5,707 bases of DNA. It comes from Treponema sp. (GTDB taxonomy: Bacteria; Spirochaetota; Spirochaetia; Treponematales; Breznakiellaceae). The stretch spans positions 1-5,707 of the forward strand of contig JAISZE010000068.1 in assembly GCA_031269405.1 (NCBI GenBank), written 5' to 3'. Below are positions 1-5,639 of the stretch, in pieces. The translations under genes were made by a program, and so were the position numbers. Under the pieces are notes generated by a model. It saw nothing but the letters and a program-made list of their open reading frames with translations. It was not told the DNA's origin and made no database searches. Position 1 is the first letter of the stretch; every line of letters begins with the position of its first letter.

Positions 1-1320
1 GGCTGCTGCGGCTGCTGCGGAGTCAAAGGGGCCCTCGTACCGTATTCCCGCTGCGTCCATAAGGCGCCGCAGCTTTTCGCTCCCTGTACCGGCCAGGAGA
101 ATCACCGCCTTTGTTTTCGGCGCGGCTTTGACCAGAGGGCTAAAGTCCAGGTTCTTGTCGGTCCCGCCGGTGACCAGCACCGGCGGCCGGGCGAAGGCGG
201 CGGTAGCCGCTGCGGCGGCTTCGGGGATAGTTGCGGCGCTGTCGTTGTACCATTTGACGCCCTGTGATTCGTGGAAAAATTCCAGCCTGTGTTCTATGCC
301 CGGGAACGTTCCAAGGCTCTTTCGGACAAAGTCCGCAGGGAGCCCAAGGTCCAGCAGGGCCAGCGCCGCTGCGAGGAGGTTCTTCTTCTGGTGATAACCG
401 GGTACCAGGGGCTGGGAAGGGACTGCTTCGACCAGCGCGCCGGGCCTGCTGTTTTTGCCCGGAATATCCCAGAGCCGCACCATAGCGGGGCCGTCCTTGT
501 TGGTAAGCCAGCCTCCCGGAACGTTTTCCCCCAGGGGAGCTTCGGCGTACACCAGGGGACGGCCCTTGCTTTCCCGGTGAAAGCTCCTGCCCCAGTTGTC
601 ATCTCCGGCGGCAGTAACGTCTCCGCTGTCCTGGCCTTGGTATATAATACGCTTGTCAGCTACATAGGCGTCCATACTCCTGTAACGGTCCAGGTGATCA
701 GGCATGATGGCAGTGAGTACCGCCGCCCGGGGTTTGAGCAGGACGCTCCCGTCTTCCTTCAAGCGGCCTTTAAGATCCCCGAGCTGCCAGCTTGAGAGTT
801 CCAGGACCACATCGTCGCAGGGTTCAAGTTCATCCAGAAACGTCAGAGGCGAGACGGCGATGTTCCCTCCCAGCCGGGCTTTGCCGGGGAGGAGCCCTTC
901 TTCACGGGCTTTGTTCAGCGCCCAGCAGAGGGCGGAAGCGGTGGATGATTTTCCCTTGGATCCGGTAACCGCTGTGAGCCGCCCGGGGGAGGCGGACAGG
1001 AACAGGGAGATGTCCGTTTCTATGCGCCTGGCGGCTTTGAGGTAAGGGGAGTCAGGGTGGACCCCGGGGTTCTTGATCACCATGTCGGCTTTTTCAAAAT
1101 CAGCGGTTTCATGGCGGCCCAGGATCCAGCGGACTGGAATGCCGCCGAGCCCTGCCTCAAGCTTTTCAATAGAAGGGGCCAGGGTTTTCTCATCCCTGAG
1201 ATCGGTGACGCTTAGGTCCGCTCCCTTGAGGGCAAGGTAACGGGCGGATTCCAGGCCGCCGCCGTTAAGTCCCAGCCCCATAATCAGAACTTTCATCCCC
1301 GCAAATTGATCTTTTTTCAT
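1..1320 (-). CDS. murD: UDP-N-acetylmuramoyl-L-alanine--D-glutamate ligase (MurD), C-terminus cut by window edge
   Basis: MurD is the cytoplasmic ATP-dependent ligase that adds D-glutamate to UDP-MurNAc-L-Ala in peptidoglycan synthesis. The frame is open for 440 codons from ATG 1320 to the left edge. Visible landmarks are a Rossmann-like N-terminus (KVLIMGLGLNGGG, about 10-22), the Mur-ligase P-loop TGSKGKSS (119-126), the MurD-type ELSSWQL (174-180), MPDHLDRY (206-213), a lysine in ADKRIIY (K223) at the place of the carbamylated Lys, HRLEF (344-348), YNDSAATIPEA (358-368) and VTGGTDKN (383-390). Family length is about 440-470, so perhaps 20-45 residues are missing. The start at 1320 has AGGA 4 nt upstream. 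An alternative ATG at 1296 would remove 8 residues but has no better ribosome site. Odd points: the usual NDSKATN reads NDSAATI, and the usual Asn before (T/S)xDH is Ala. The gene is divergent from the FecR-domain gene. Confidence 0.95.
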   Translation of the reverse strand, partial: MKKDQFAGMKVLIMGLGLNGGGLESARYLALKGADLSVTDLRDEKTLAPSIEKLEAGLGGIPVRWILGRHETADFEKADMVIKNPGVHPDSPYLKAARRIETDISLFLSASPGRLTAVTGSKGKSSTASALCWALNKAREEGLLPGKARLGGNIAVSPLTFLDELEPCDDVVLELSSWQLGDLKGRLKEDGSVLLKPRAAVLTAIMPDHLDRYRSMDAYVADKRIIYQGQDSGDVTAAGDDNWGRSFHRESKGRPLVYAEAPLGENVPGGWLTNKDGPAMVRLWDIPGKNSRPGALVEAVPSQPLVPGYHQKKNLLAAALALLDLGLPADFVRKSLGTFPGIEHRLEFFHESQGVKWYNDSAATIPEAAAAATAAFARPPVLVTGGTDKNLDFSPLVKAAPKTKAVILLAGTGSEKLRRLMDAAGIRYEGPFDSAAAAAA

Positions 1321-1333
1321 ATCTTCCTAAACC

Positions 1334-1362
1334 TTGTCCCTTGCATTGCTTCATAGTATAGT
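1334..1362 (+). promoter_or_regulatory. Candidate promoter of the FecR-domain / DUF2804 operon
   Basis: TTGTCC (1334-1339) is followed by a 17-bp spacer and TATAGT (1357-1362, five of six consensus bases), about 30 bp before the ATG at 1393. A weaker alternative is TTGCAT (1341-1346) with TAATAT (1362-1367) at 15 bp. The ribosome site AAGGAAAG at 1380-1388 precedes the ATG. Confidence 0.4.
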
Positions 1363-1383
1363 AATATTGAGTAATATATTAAG
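1355..1383 (-). promoter_or_regulatory. Candidate murD promoter
   Basis: On the minus strand a good -10 (TATACT, 1355-1360) lies 34 bp before the murD ATG, giving a leader of roughly 28 nt. The -35 position at 17-18 bp spacing (around 1378-1384) is poor (CTTAAT or CCTTAA), so the call rests mainly on the -10. It shares four base pairs with the -10 of the divergent FecR-domain gene. Confidence 0.3.
1360..1379. repeat. 10-bp tandem direct repeat between divergent promoters
   Basis: AGTAATATTG is followed immediately by AGTAATATAT (8 of 10 identical). The units are one helical turn apart, just downstream of the plus-strand -10. It could be an operator or simply AT-rich promoter DNA; the sequence cannot decide. 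Confidence 0.3.
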
Positions 1384-1392
1384 GAAAGTAGT

Positions 1393-2430
1393 ATGCAAAG
1401 TATATACGGCAAATACTGCGGGTCCTGGAGACTAGCTATTCTGGGCTTTTTCGCCATTTCCCTGCCCCTTGGGGCGCAGAACCAGCAGGCTAGAATATAC
1501 CACGCTCAAGGCGCGGACTTTGCCCTTACGGTCAACGGAGAGCGGAGTTTCATAGACGCCTCTTCCCTGGGCTACGGGGGCATAGCTCTGAACCGGTCTG
1601 ACATGATACAGACCGGAGTCGGAACGTTTTTGGAGATCCAGTTTATCCCTTCAGGGACGGTGTTGAAAATTTCAGAGAACACCTCCCTGGTTTATAACGG
1701 TTTTGACGAAAGCGGCCGCTTTACCGATGCCGCTCTTCTTTACGGCAGGATCAGGCTGGTAAGCGGAAACGGCGAAGGAAGCAAAACTTCGGTAATCCGG
1801 GCAGGGACTAGTTCCGTAAGGATACCCGAAGGAGATTTGGGGGTAGACTATGCTGTCTCCCGTTCGGGAAGGGGTGATGCCAGCAGGCCGGCGTTAAAGG
1901 TGTACAGTTTCCGGGGAAGAGCCGAAGTTTTCCCTTTTATTCCCGGCGGCGCCCCGGCTCAGGCGGTGAATCTTGAGGAAGGCGAAACGGTTTTGATGGA
2001 ATTGAACCCCCCTCTGGTGTATGCCGAACGAAGGCCCCTGGAAAAGGATATCCTCTTTTTCTGGAATACGTATAATTTTGAGGGCCCCTCCCCTCTGGCA
2101 AGGCCCGATACGGAACTGTCCGGGGTTTTGCAGGACAGGCCTCTCCGGGAAATAACAGTCCAGGATATTCCGGTTCAGGAGAAAGTGCTGGACGCCGCCT
2201 TACAGGGGGAAATGGCCCGGAAAGCCAGGCGGAGAAAAACCGCCCTCCTTACAGCAGGGTTTTCCCTTACCGCAGCCGGCGTTACGGCCCAGGGCATAGC
2301 CTTTGCCCGGCCCGGCGGTATTGACGGAACCCTGGTACGGCGCATGCATTACACAGCCTATGTTCCCCTGGGTATAGGGCTGTTTTCCATACTTGCAGGG
2401 ATCCTGTATAATCCTGCTGTTCCGGAGTAG
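1393..2430 (+). CDS. Secreted FecR-domain protein with two C-terminal membrane segments
   Basis: The 345-residue product starts with a Sec-type signal peptide: basic residues up to R13, a hydrophobic core LAILGFFAISLPLG, and likely cleavage after LGA at 28. Residues about 50-205 have the pattern of a FecR domain: a GxxL/D-x-IQTGVGTFLEIQF segment (72-84), SGTVLKISENTSL (87-99), LLYGRIRLVSG (115-125), a central strand region, then VNLEEGETVLMEL (192-204). A linker rich in P and E (about 205-275) leads to RRRK (280-282 region) and two hydrophobic segments, 283-303 and 321-339. The mature domain is thus probably periplasmic or outside the cytoplasm and membrane-anchored at the C-terminus. No sigma factor or TonB receptor gene lies beside it, so a role in Fec-type iron signalling is not supported. 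ATG 1393 has AAGGAAAG about 4-7 nt upstream. It is first in an operon with the DUF2804 gene. Exact function unknown. Confidence 0.85.
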   Translation: MQSIYGKYCGSWRLAILGFFAISLPLGAQNQQARIYHAQGADFALTVNGERSFIDASSLGYGGIALNRSDMIQTGVGTFLEIQFIPSGTVLKISENTSLVYNGFDESGRFTDAALLYGRIRLVSGNGEGSKTSVIRAGTSSVRIPEGDLGVDYAVSRSGRGDASRPALKVYSFRGRAEVFPFIPGGAPAQAVNLEEGETVLMELNPPLVYAERRPLEKDILFFWNTYNFEGPSPLARPDTELSGVLQDRPLREITVQDIPVQEKVLDAALQGEMARKARRRKTALLTAGFSLTAAGVTAQGIAFARPGGIDGTLVRRMHYTAYVPLGIGLFSILAGILYNPAVPE

Positions 2431-2435
2431 GAATT

Positions 2436-3464
2436 ATGGCGCAAAAAGAAATAAGCTCCCCGGTCCCGGTGCTTGATGAACTGGGGCTGCCGGTAAATTT
2501 TGGCTGGTCCAGGAATTCCTGTTTCATCTACGATCCCGCCCTTATCAGCGCGCCCAGGCGTTTTGTCTGCGAGTCGGACCGGTACATCCTCATATCCCCT
2601 TCGCACCTTATTATCCTGGAAATTCTGGACGATGGGTTCCTGGGTTATATCGGCATGTCCGTAGTATCCCTTAGGGACAAAAAACGTTCCACCCAGATGT
2701 ACCGTATTCCTTTCCCCCTGGGGACGCTGGAACTTCCCAGAAACAGCGATACCGGATCGATACGGCTTCAGCATAAAAAGTACTTTCTCAATTTTGCCGC
2801 CATGGAAGGCGGGGTCAGGATCATCAAGGTGGACATCCCCAAATTCGGCCACCACCGGAACCTCAGGGGCGAACTGGTGTTGAGCCCCCCTCAGGGGGCG
2901 GAATCCCTGGCGACCCACATGCCCTGGCGGGAAAGAAAACACGCTTTTCGCTGCGTCCGCCGGTCTCCCTGGTACATTGCCGAAGGGGTTATACAATTCG
3001 GAACCCAGGAACTGATTTTTACCCAGGGTAATTCCTGGGGTATTTTCGACTGGTCCCGGGGTGTGCGTCCTCCTTCGGACGTGCGTTACTGGGCTTCAGG
3101 CTGCGGCCAAAGCGGCGGAAAGCAGGTGGGATTCAGCGCAGGCTATGATTCCGCCGATTCAAGCCAGGGCACGGCTAACGCTTTTTTTCTGGACGGAAAG
3201 CTCCACAAGCTGGATCAGGTCAGTTTCCACATATCCCCTTCAAACTGGCTCCAACCCTGGCGCTTTACCAGCAGCGACAACCGTCTGGAGATGATCTTCG
3301 CCCTCCACCAGGAACGGGCGGAAAGCCACCAGATGCTGTTCCAGTCCCTGAAGCGCCGCCAGGCCTGCGGGTTCTTTTCGGGCAGGGTTATTCTTGACGA
3401 CGGTTCTGAGTTCGAGTTTCAGAATATCACGGGCTTCGCCGAAAGGCGGAAAACAAGGTTCTAA
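2436..3464 (+). CDS. DUF2804 family protein
   Basis: The 342-residue product has no signal peptide or membrane segment, so it is probably cytoplasmic. It matches the DUF2804 family as I know it across its length: an N-terminal QKEISSPVPVLDELG followed by GWSR (23-26), the hallmark SWGIFDWSRGV (200-210), YWASGCG (218-224), the GTANAFFLDGKLHKL region (245-259), DNRLEMIF (281-288), and a C-terminal FFSGRVILDDGSEFEF then GFAE (313-336). The length equals the usual family size. The biochemical role of DUF2804 is unknown to me, and I assign none. The ATG lies 5 nt after the stop of the FecR-domain gene; the ribosome site GGAGTAGGA overlaps that stop, which indicates co-transcription and probable translational coupling. 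No convincing hairpin-plus-U terminator follows. Confidence 0.88.
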   Translation: MAQKEISSPVPVLDELGLPVNFGWSRNSCFIYDPALISAPRRFVCESDRYILISPSHLIILEILDDGFLGYIGMSVVSLRDKKRSTQMYRIPFPLGTLELPRNSDTGSIRLQHKKYFLNFAAMEGGVRIIKVDIPKFGHHRNLRGELVLSPPQGAESLATHMPWRERKHAFRCVRRSPWYIAEGVIQFGTQELIFTQGNSWGIFDWSRGVRPPSDVRYWASGCGQSGGKQVGFSAGYDSADSSQGTANAFFLDGKLHKLDQVSFHISPSNWLQPWRFTSSDNRLEMIFALHQERAESHQMLFQSLKRRQACGFFSGRVILDDGSEFEFQNITGFAERRKTRF

Positions 3465-3593
3465 GAAAAGCAACCGGGTTTAGAGATGCTCTATGGAAAT
3501 AGTCTAATTCATGGTACTATCTTTTGTCTAAATCAGGTGTAGCCGTTGCAAATTTTGCCCTTGGATTTTAGTTTTGTAATTAAGGGTAAAAAA

Positions 3594-3830
3594 ATGCAAC
3601 AGAATATTTTTGAAGTTATAGCGTCAATGGACGCTGCGGTAAGCAAACTTGAAAAGATTGCTAGAGACATGAGGGACCAGGCCGTCTGCCTTTCATCGGT
3701 TAATGACAGGATCAAGGAGCTGCGGAACCGGCAGAATCCCGTGATTGGCCATGACACGGTTTGGTTTCCTGAGGATAGCCCAACTCGTCAAGACTCTGTT
3801 CCGCTTGTCGAATCTCATCATAGGGCATGA
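3594..3830 (+). CDS. Small coiled-coil protein, unknown function, overlapping murE antisense
   Basis: A 78-codon ORF starts at ATG 3594 with AAGGG 7 nt upstream (3582-3586). A TTG start at 3546 in the same frame has no ribosome site and is not used here. Residues 5-43 form a regular heptad: position a is I5, M12, L19, M26, L33, I40, and position d is V8, A15, I22, Q29, V36, L43. This is the pattern of a real coiled coil and supports coding. The helix ends near P49. Residues 40-78 lie antisense to the last 40 codons of murE and look low in character, so the gene may be truncated or may have acquired a new tail by read-in. Base composition of the first half and its leader is more AT-rich than the neighbours. 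I recognise no family. A 5-bp CCCTT/AAGGG pairing (3558-3562 with 3582-3586) could mask its ribosome site. Confidence 0.5.
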   Translation: MQQNIFEVIASMDAAVSKLEKIARDMRDQAVCLSSVNDRIKELRNRQNPVIGHDTVWFPEDSPTRQDSVPLVESHHRA

Positions 3831-5382
3831 CCTTATCTGCGTAGATAATTGAATTTTCATGCCCTTTACCCAGGAGCAGAACCAGGTCTCCCTGTTTTGC
3901 CAGAGCAAAGGCTTTTTTAATTGCCTGCGGCCTGTCGGGAATAAGGAAGAGATCCTCTTCCCTGTTCCTGCCTTTGATCCCGCCGGCTATTTCCTCAAGG
4001 ATGGCCATGGGTTTTTCGCCCCTGGGATCTTCGTCGGTAAGGATAAGAATATCCGACCATTCCGCCGCAATTCTGCCCTGTTCAGGGCGTTTTTTCGTAT
4101 CCCGCTCCCCGGCGGATCCGAAAAGGCTGATGATCCTGCCCCCTGAGGCGTCGAGTCTTTTCCTGAGAGGAGGGAAAAGGGTCTCGAAGGACGACGGGGT
4201 ATGGGCGTAATCCACCAGTACCTCAAAAGGCTGTCCCCGGCTGATTGCCGTCATCCTGCCGCGCACAGGCTTGAGATAAAGAACCAGCGCGGCAAGGTCC
4301 CTGATGTTCCGGGAAAGCAGGTTTGACACTGCCAGGAGCGAAGCCAGAACATTTCCGGCGTTGAAGGCCCCAGGGAGCCGGTCCTGTATGACAAGATTTT
4401 CACCTACCCCAGGGGAGTAAACCTCATACCTGTTCCCTGCGGCGCCGCTTTCGATGGTCCTAATGGACAGATCCCCGGGAGCCCCCCGGACGCTGTAGGT
4501 GTAGGTTTTGCACTTTGCGGCTTCGGAAAAATAGGCGGCGCTGGGATCATCGGCGTTGACCGCAGCGAAGGACGGAACTAGGATAGAGCCTTTTGCTTTC
4601 AGACCGGTTTTCCCGCCGGTCCGGGCTTCGTTTTCCAGGCTGCGGAACAGTTCGGCCTTGTCGCTACGGTACTGTTCCCATGTACCGTGGAATTCCAGGT
4701 GCTCATGGGTGACGTTGGTCATGATCCCGATATCGAAACTAACATCCCCCAGCCTGTTGGTCCGTTTTGACAGCCCGTGGGAACTGGCTTCCAGCACCGC
4801 GAAATCCGCACCGTTTTGTTTCATATCCGCTAGGAGCTTGTGGACGGTTACCGCCTCAGGAGTCGTCTGGTGTTCGCTGTTTTGGAATTCGTTTTTTCCG
4901 TCACCGTACATCACTGTAGAGATAAAGCCAGCCTTGAAACCCAGAAGCCTTAGAAACTGGTAGATGAGGTAGACCGTGGTGCTTTTGCCTTCTGTGCCCG
5001 TGACCCCTATGACCGCCATGCGCCGGGAAGGATGATCGTAAAACGCAGCGGCTATGGGAGACATGGCGAACCGGGAGTCCTGCACTCTGATATAGGTAAC
5101 CCGGGTCTTGTATTCTTCAAGTTCCTTCTCATGGACGATAACCGAAGCGCCTTGGGCAACAGCCTGGGGGATGAAGCTGTGGCCGTCTGCATGAATGCCC
5201 TGGAGGGCGAAATAGAGGCTCCCGGGTTTTACCTTCCTGGAGTCGTATTCAAGCCCCGTAACGAGGGGATCCCCGGGTTTTCCGGGCCTCAACCCGGTAC
5301 ATCCCGCTTTCACCGCTGTAGCATCAGTAAAAAAAACCGAAAGTTTCCGGCTGTACGGAGAAGTTTCTTTTTCCCTGTTCAT
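3712..5382 (-). CDS. murE: UDP-N-acetylmuramoyl-tripeptide synthetase (MurE); diamino acid probably ornithine
   Basis: MurE is the cytoplasmic Mur ligase that adds the diamino acid (third stem residue) to UDP-MurNAc-L-Ala-D-Glu. The 556-residue product shows the N-terminal domain (TGLEYDSRKVKPGSLYFAL, 42-60; DGHSFI, 66-71), the P-loop GVTGTEGKSTT (126-136), TTPEA (173-177), LEASSHGLSKR (197-207), TNVTHEHLEFHGTWEQY (222-238), the lysine K242 expected to be carbamylated, RGRM then DYAHTP (374-396), FGSAGERDTKKRP (421-433), the diamino-acid motif DEDPRGE (450-456) and GKGHE (505-509). The diaminopimelate-type DNPR motif is changed to EDPR. It is longer than a typical MurE (about 490-510), with a 13-residue N-terminal tail and a roughly 20-residue C-terminal tail after LGY (536). 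ATG 5382 is the first possible start, because an in-frame TAA lies in the -10 hexamer. It has no Shine-Dalgarno. Confidence 0.95.
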   Translation of the reverse strand: MNREKETSPYSRKLSVFFTDATAVKAGCTGLRPGKPGDPLVTGLEYDSRKVKPGSLYFALQGIHADGHSFIPQAVAQGASVIVHEKELEEYKTRVTYIRVQDSRFAMSPIAAAFYDHPSRRMAVIGVTGTEGKSTTVYLIYQFLRLLGFKAGFISTVMYGDGKNEFQNSEHQTTPEAVTVHKLLADMKQNGADFAVLEASSHGLSKRTNRLGDVSFDIGIMTNVTHEHLEFHGTWEQYRSDKAELFRSLENEARTGGKTGLKAKGSILVPSFAAVNADDPSAAYFSEAAKCKTYTYSVRGAPGDLSIRTIESGAAGNRYEVYSPGVGENLVIQDRLPGAFNAGNVLASLLAVSNLLSRNIRDLAALVLYLKPVRGRMTAISRGQPFEVLVDYAHTPSSFETLFPPLRKRLDASGGRIISLFGSAGERDTKKRPEQGRIAAEWSDILILTDEDPRGEKPMAILEEIAGGIKGRNREEDLFLIPDRPQAIKKAFALAKQGDLVLLLGKGHENSIIYADKVMPYDEIRQAEQSLDELGYPQETKPCHGQSRDSAGSAAP

Positions 5383-5390
5383 AACGATGT

Positions 5391-5419
5391 ATTATAGCGC
5401 ATACTGCCGTGTAATTCAA
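5391..5419 (-). promoter_or_regulatory. murE promoter, predicted to give a leaderless mRNA
   Basis: On the minus strand TTGAAT (5414-5419), a 17-bp spacer and a perfect TATAAT (5391-5396) form a strong sigma-70-type promoter. Only 8 nt separate the -10 from the murE ATG, so transcription should begin 0-3 nt before the start codon. The in-frame TAA inside the hexamer rules out an upstream start. Confidence 0.75.
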
Positions 5420-5434
5420 TTGAAATTTTACCGC

Positions 5435-5463
5435 TTGACACTGTTTCCCAAGTGTGATAGGAA
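5435..5463 (+). promoter_or_regulatory. Candidate plus-strand promoter upstream of the small ORF and hemerythrin gene
   Basis: A perfect -35 TTGACA (5435-5440) is followed at 17 bp by TAGGAA (5458-5463), a weak -10 helped by an extended TGn element (TGA, 5455-5457). It is divergent from the murE promoter, with the two -35 elements about 15 bp apart. It would start RNA near 5470 and transcribe both the 5514 ORF and hemerythrin through the C-tract. Confidence 0.45.
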
Positions 5464-5468
5464 TGACA
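5453..5468. promoter_or_regulatory. CRP/FNR-family-like inverted repeat over the -10
   Basis: TGTGA-N6-TGACA matches the CRP-type TGTGA-N6-TCACA at nine of ten positions and covers the weak -10 of the plus-strand promoter, a place suited to repression. An overlapping imperfect inverted repeat ACACT-N8-AGTGT (5438-5455) sits in the promoter spacer. Both may be chance; no regulator is visible in the window. Confidence 0.25.
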
Positions 5469-5498
5469 TAAGGGAGTCCATTCTGGAAGGGGTGGAAG

Positions 5499-5505
5499 AA
5501 GGAGG
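5499..5505 (+). promoter_or_regulatory. Consensus ribosome binding site AAGGAGG of the 5514 ORF
   Basis: AAGGAGG is a full anti-16S match placed 8 nt before ATG 5514. It is the best ribosome site in the window and the main reason to take the small ORF seriously. Confidence 0.5.
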
Positions 5506-5513
5506 ATTTACTT

Positions 5514-5639
5514 ATGTACCTTTGTCGTTATTGTTCGTGTCGCGCTATTCATTGTCATAATATCTTTCCTGTTTTTGCCAAAATAATGCCCCCCCCCCCC
5601 CCCCCCCCCCCATATAATTTTTGGACAAGGGGAACATAA
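5514..5639 (+). CDS. Cys-rich, polyproline upstream ORF (possible leader peptide) coupled to hemerythrin
   Basis: This 41-residue ORF begins MYLCRYCSCRAIHCH, with Cys at 4, 7, 9 and 14 and His at 13 and 15, a possible metal-binding or redox-sensitive cluster. It then has a short hydrophobic stretch, eight consecutive prolines (26-33) encoded by the C23 tract, and YNFWTRGT. It has a consensus Shine-Dalgarno. Its TAA overlaps the hemerythrin ATG as TAATG, the classic arrangement for translational coupling. A change in tract length moves the stop: C24 ends at the TAA in TATAAT (about 20 nt short of the hemerythrin start), while C22 reads past the start to TAG at 5653-5655. In-frame fusion to hemerythrin is impossible because of that TAA. 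It resembles no family I know and may act only by being translated, or may be fortuitous. Confidence 0.35.
   Translation: MYLCRYCSCRAIHCHNIFPVFAKIMPPPPPPPPYNFWTRGT
5575..5618 (+). promoter_or_regulatory. Split hemerythrin promoter with the C-tract as spacer
   Basis: TTGCCA (five of six -35 bases, 5575-5580) and TATAAT (perfect -10, 5613-5618) are separated by 32 bp, 23 of which are the C run. At this length the pair should be inactive; loss of 15 C would give the ideal 17-bp spacing. Transcription would begin near 5625, giving a leader of about 14 nt that still contains the hemerythrin ribosome site. Confidence 0.5.
5589..5611 (+). repeat. Homopolymer of 23 C: probable slipped-strand (phase-variation) tract
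   Basis: Twenty-three uninterrupted C residues occur in an otherwise AT-rich intergenic segment. Such runs are highly mutable by strand slippage and are typical of phase-variable loci. The tract lies between TTGCCA (5575-5580) and TATAAT (5613-5618) and inside the small ORF. The exact length is also the least reliable base call in the window, since cells may be mixed and sequencing may misread it. Confidence 0.9.
5627..5632 (+). promoter_or_regulatory. Hemerythrin ribosome binding site AAGGGG
   Basis: AAGGGG lies 6 nt before the ATG at 5639, at good spacing. It falls inside the last codons of the upstream ORF, so ribosomes ending that ORF are delivered next to it. Confidence 0.6.

Noticed and set aside
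1..20. Tandem GCTGCTGCG repeat at the left edge
   Set aside because: It is two copies only and encodes the alanine-rich helix of the MurD C-terminal domain in frame; ordinary alanine codons explain it.
271..795. Long open frame on the plus strand opposite murD
   Set aside because: MurD on the other strand is secure from its motifs; this frame has no ribosome site or recognisable domain and arises from the GC-rich codons of murD.
1393..2430. Iron-responsive FecR anti-sigma regulator
   Set aside because: The protein is a secreted FecR-domain protein without the N-terminal cytoplasmic anti-sigma part, and no sigma factor or TonB receptor gene is adjacent.
2358..2996. Long minus-strand frame opposite the FecR-domain and DUF2804 genes
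   Set aside because: It spans two well-supported plus-strand genes, resembles no family and lacks a convincing start; it is a shadow frame.
3481..3493. TAGAG-ATG-CTCTA hairpin after the DUF2804 gene as a terminator
   Set aside because: The stem is only 5 bp, GC-poor, and no U run follows; it is not a convincing intrinsic terminator.
3515..3520. TGGTACTAT as an extended -10 for the small coiled-coil gene
   Set aside because: Only four of six -10 bases match and no -35 is found at 16-18 bp; kept out of the feature list.
4556..4963. Plus-strand frame opposite murE
   Set aside because: The murE motifs on the minus strand cover the region; the antisense translation is low-complexity Ser/Arg/Pro sequence without a domain.
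5589..5611. C23 tract as a pure sequencing or assembly artefact
   Set aside because: The exact count may be wrong, but the placement between -35 and -10 elements and before a coding start resembles known phase-variable promoters, so a genuine long C run is more likely than an artefact.
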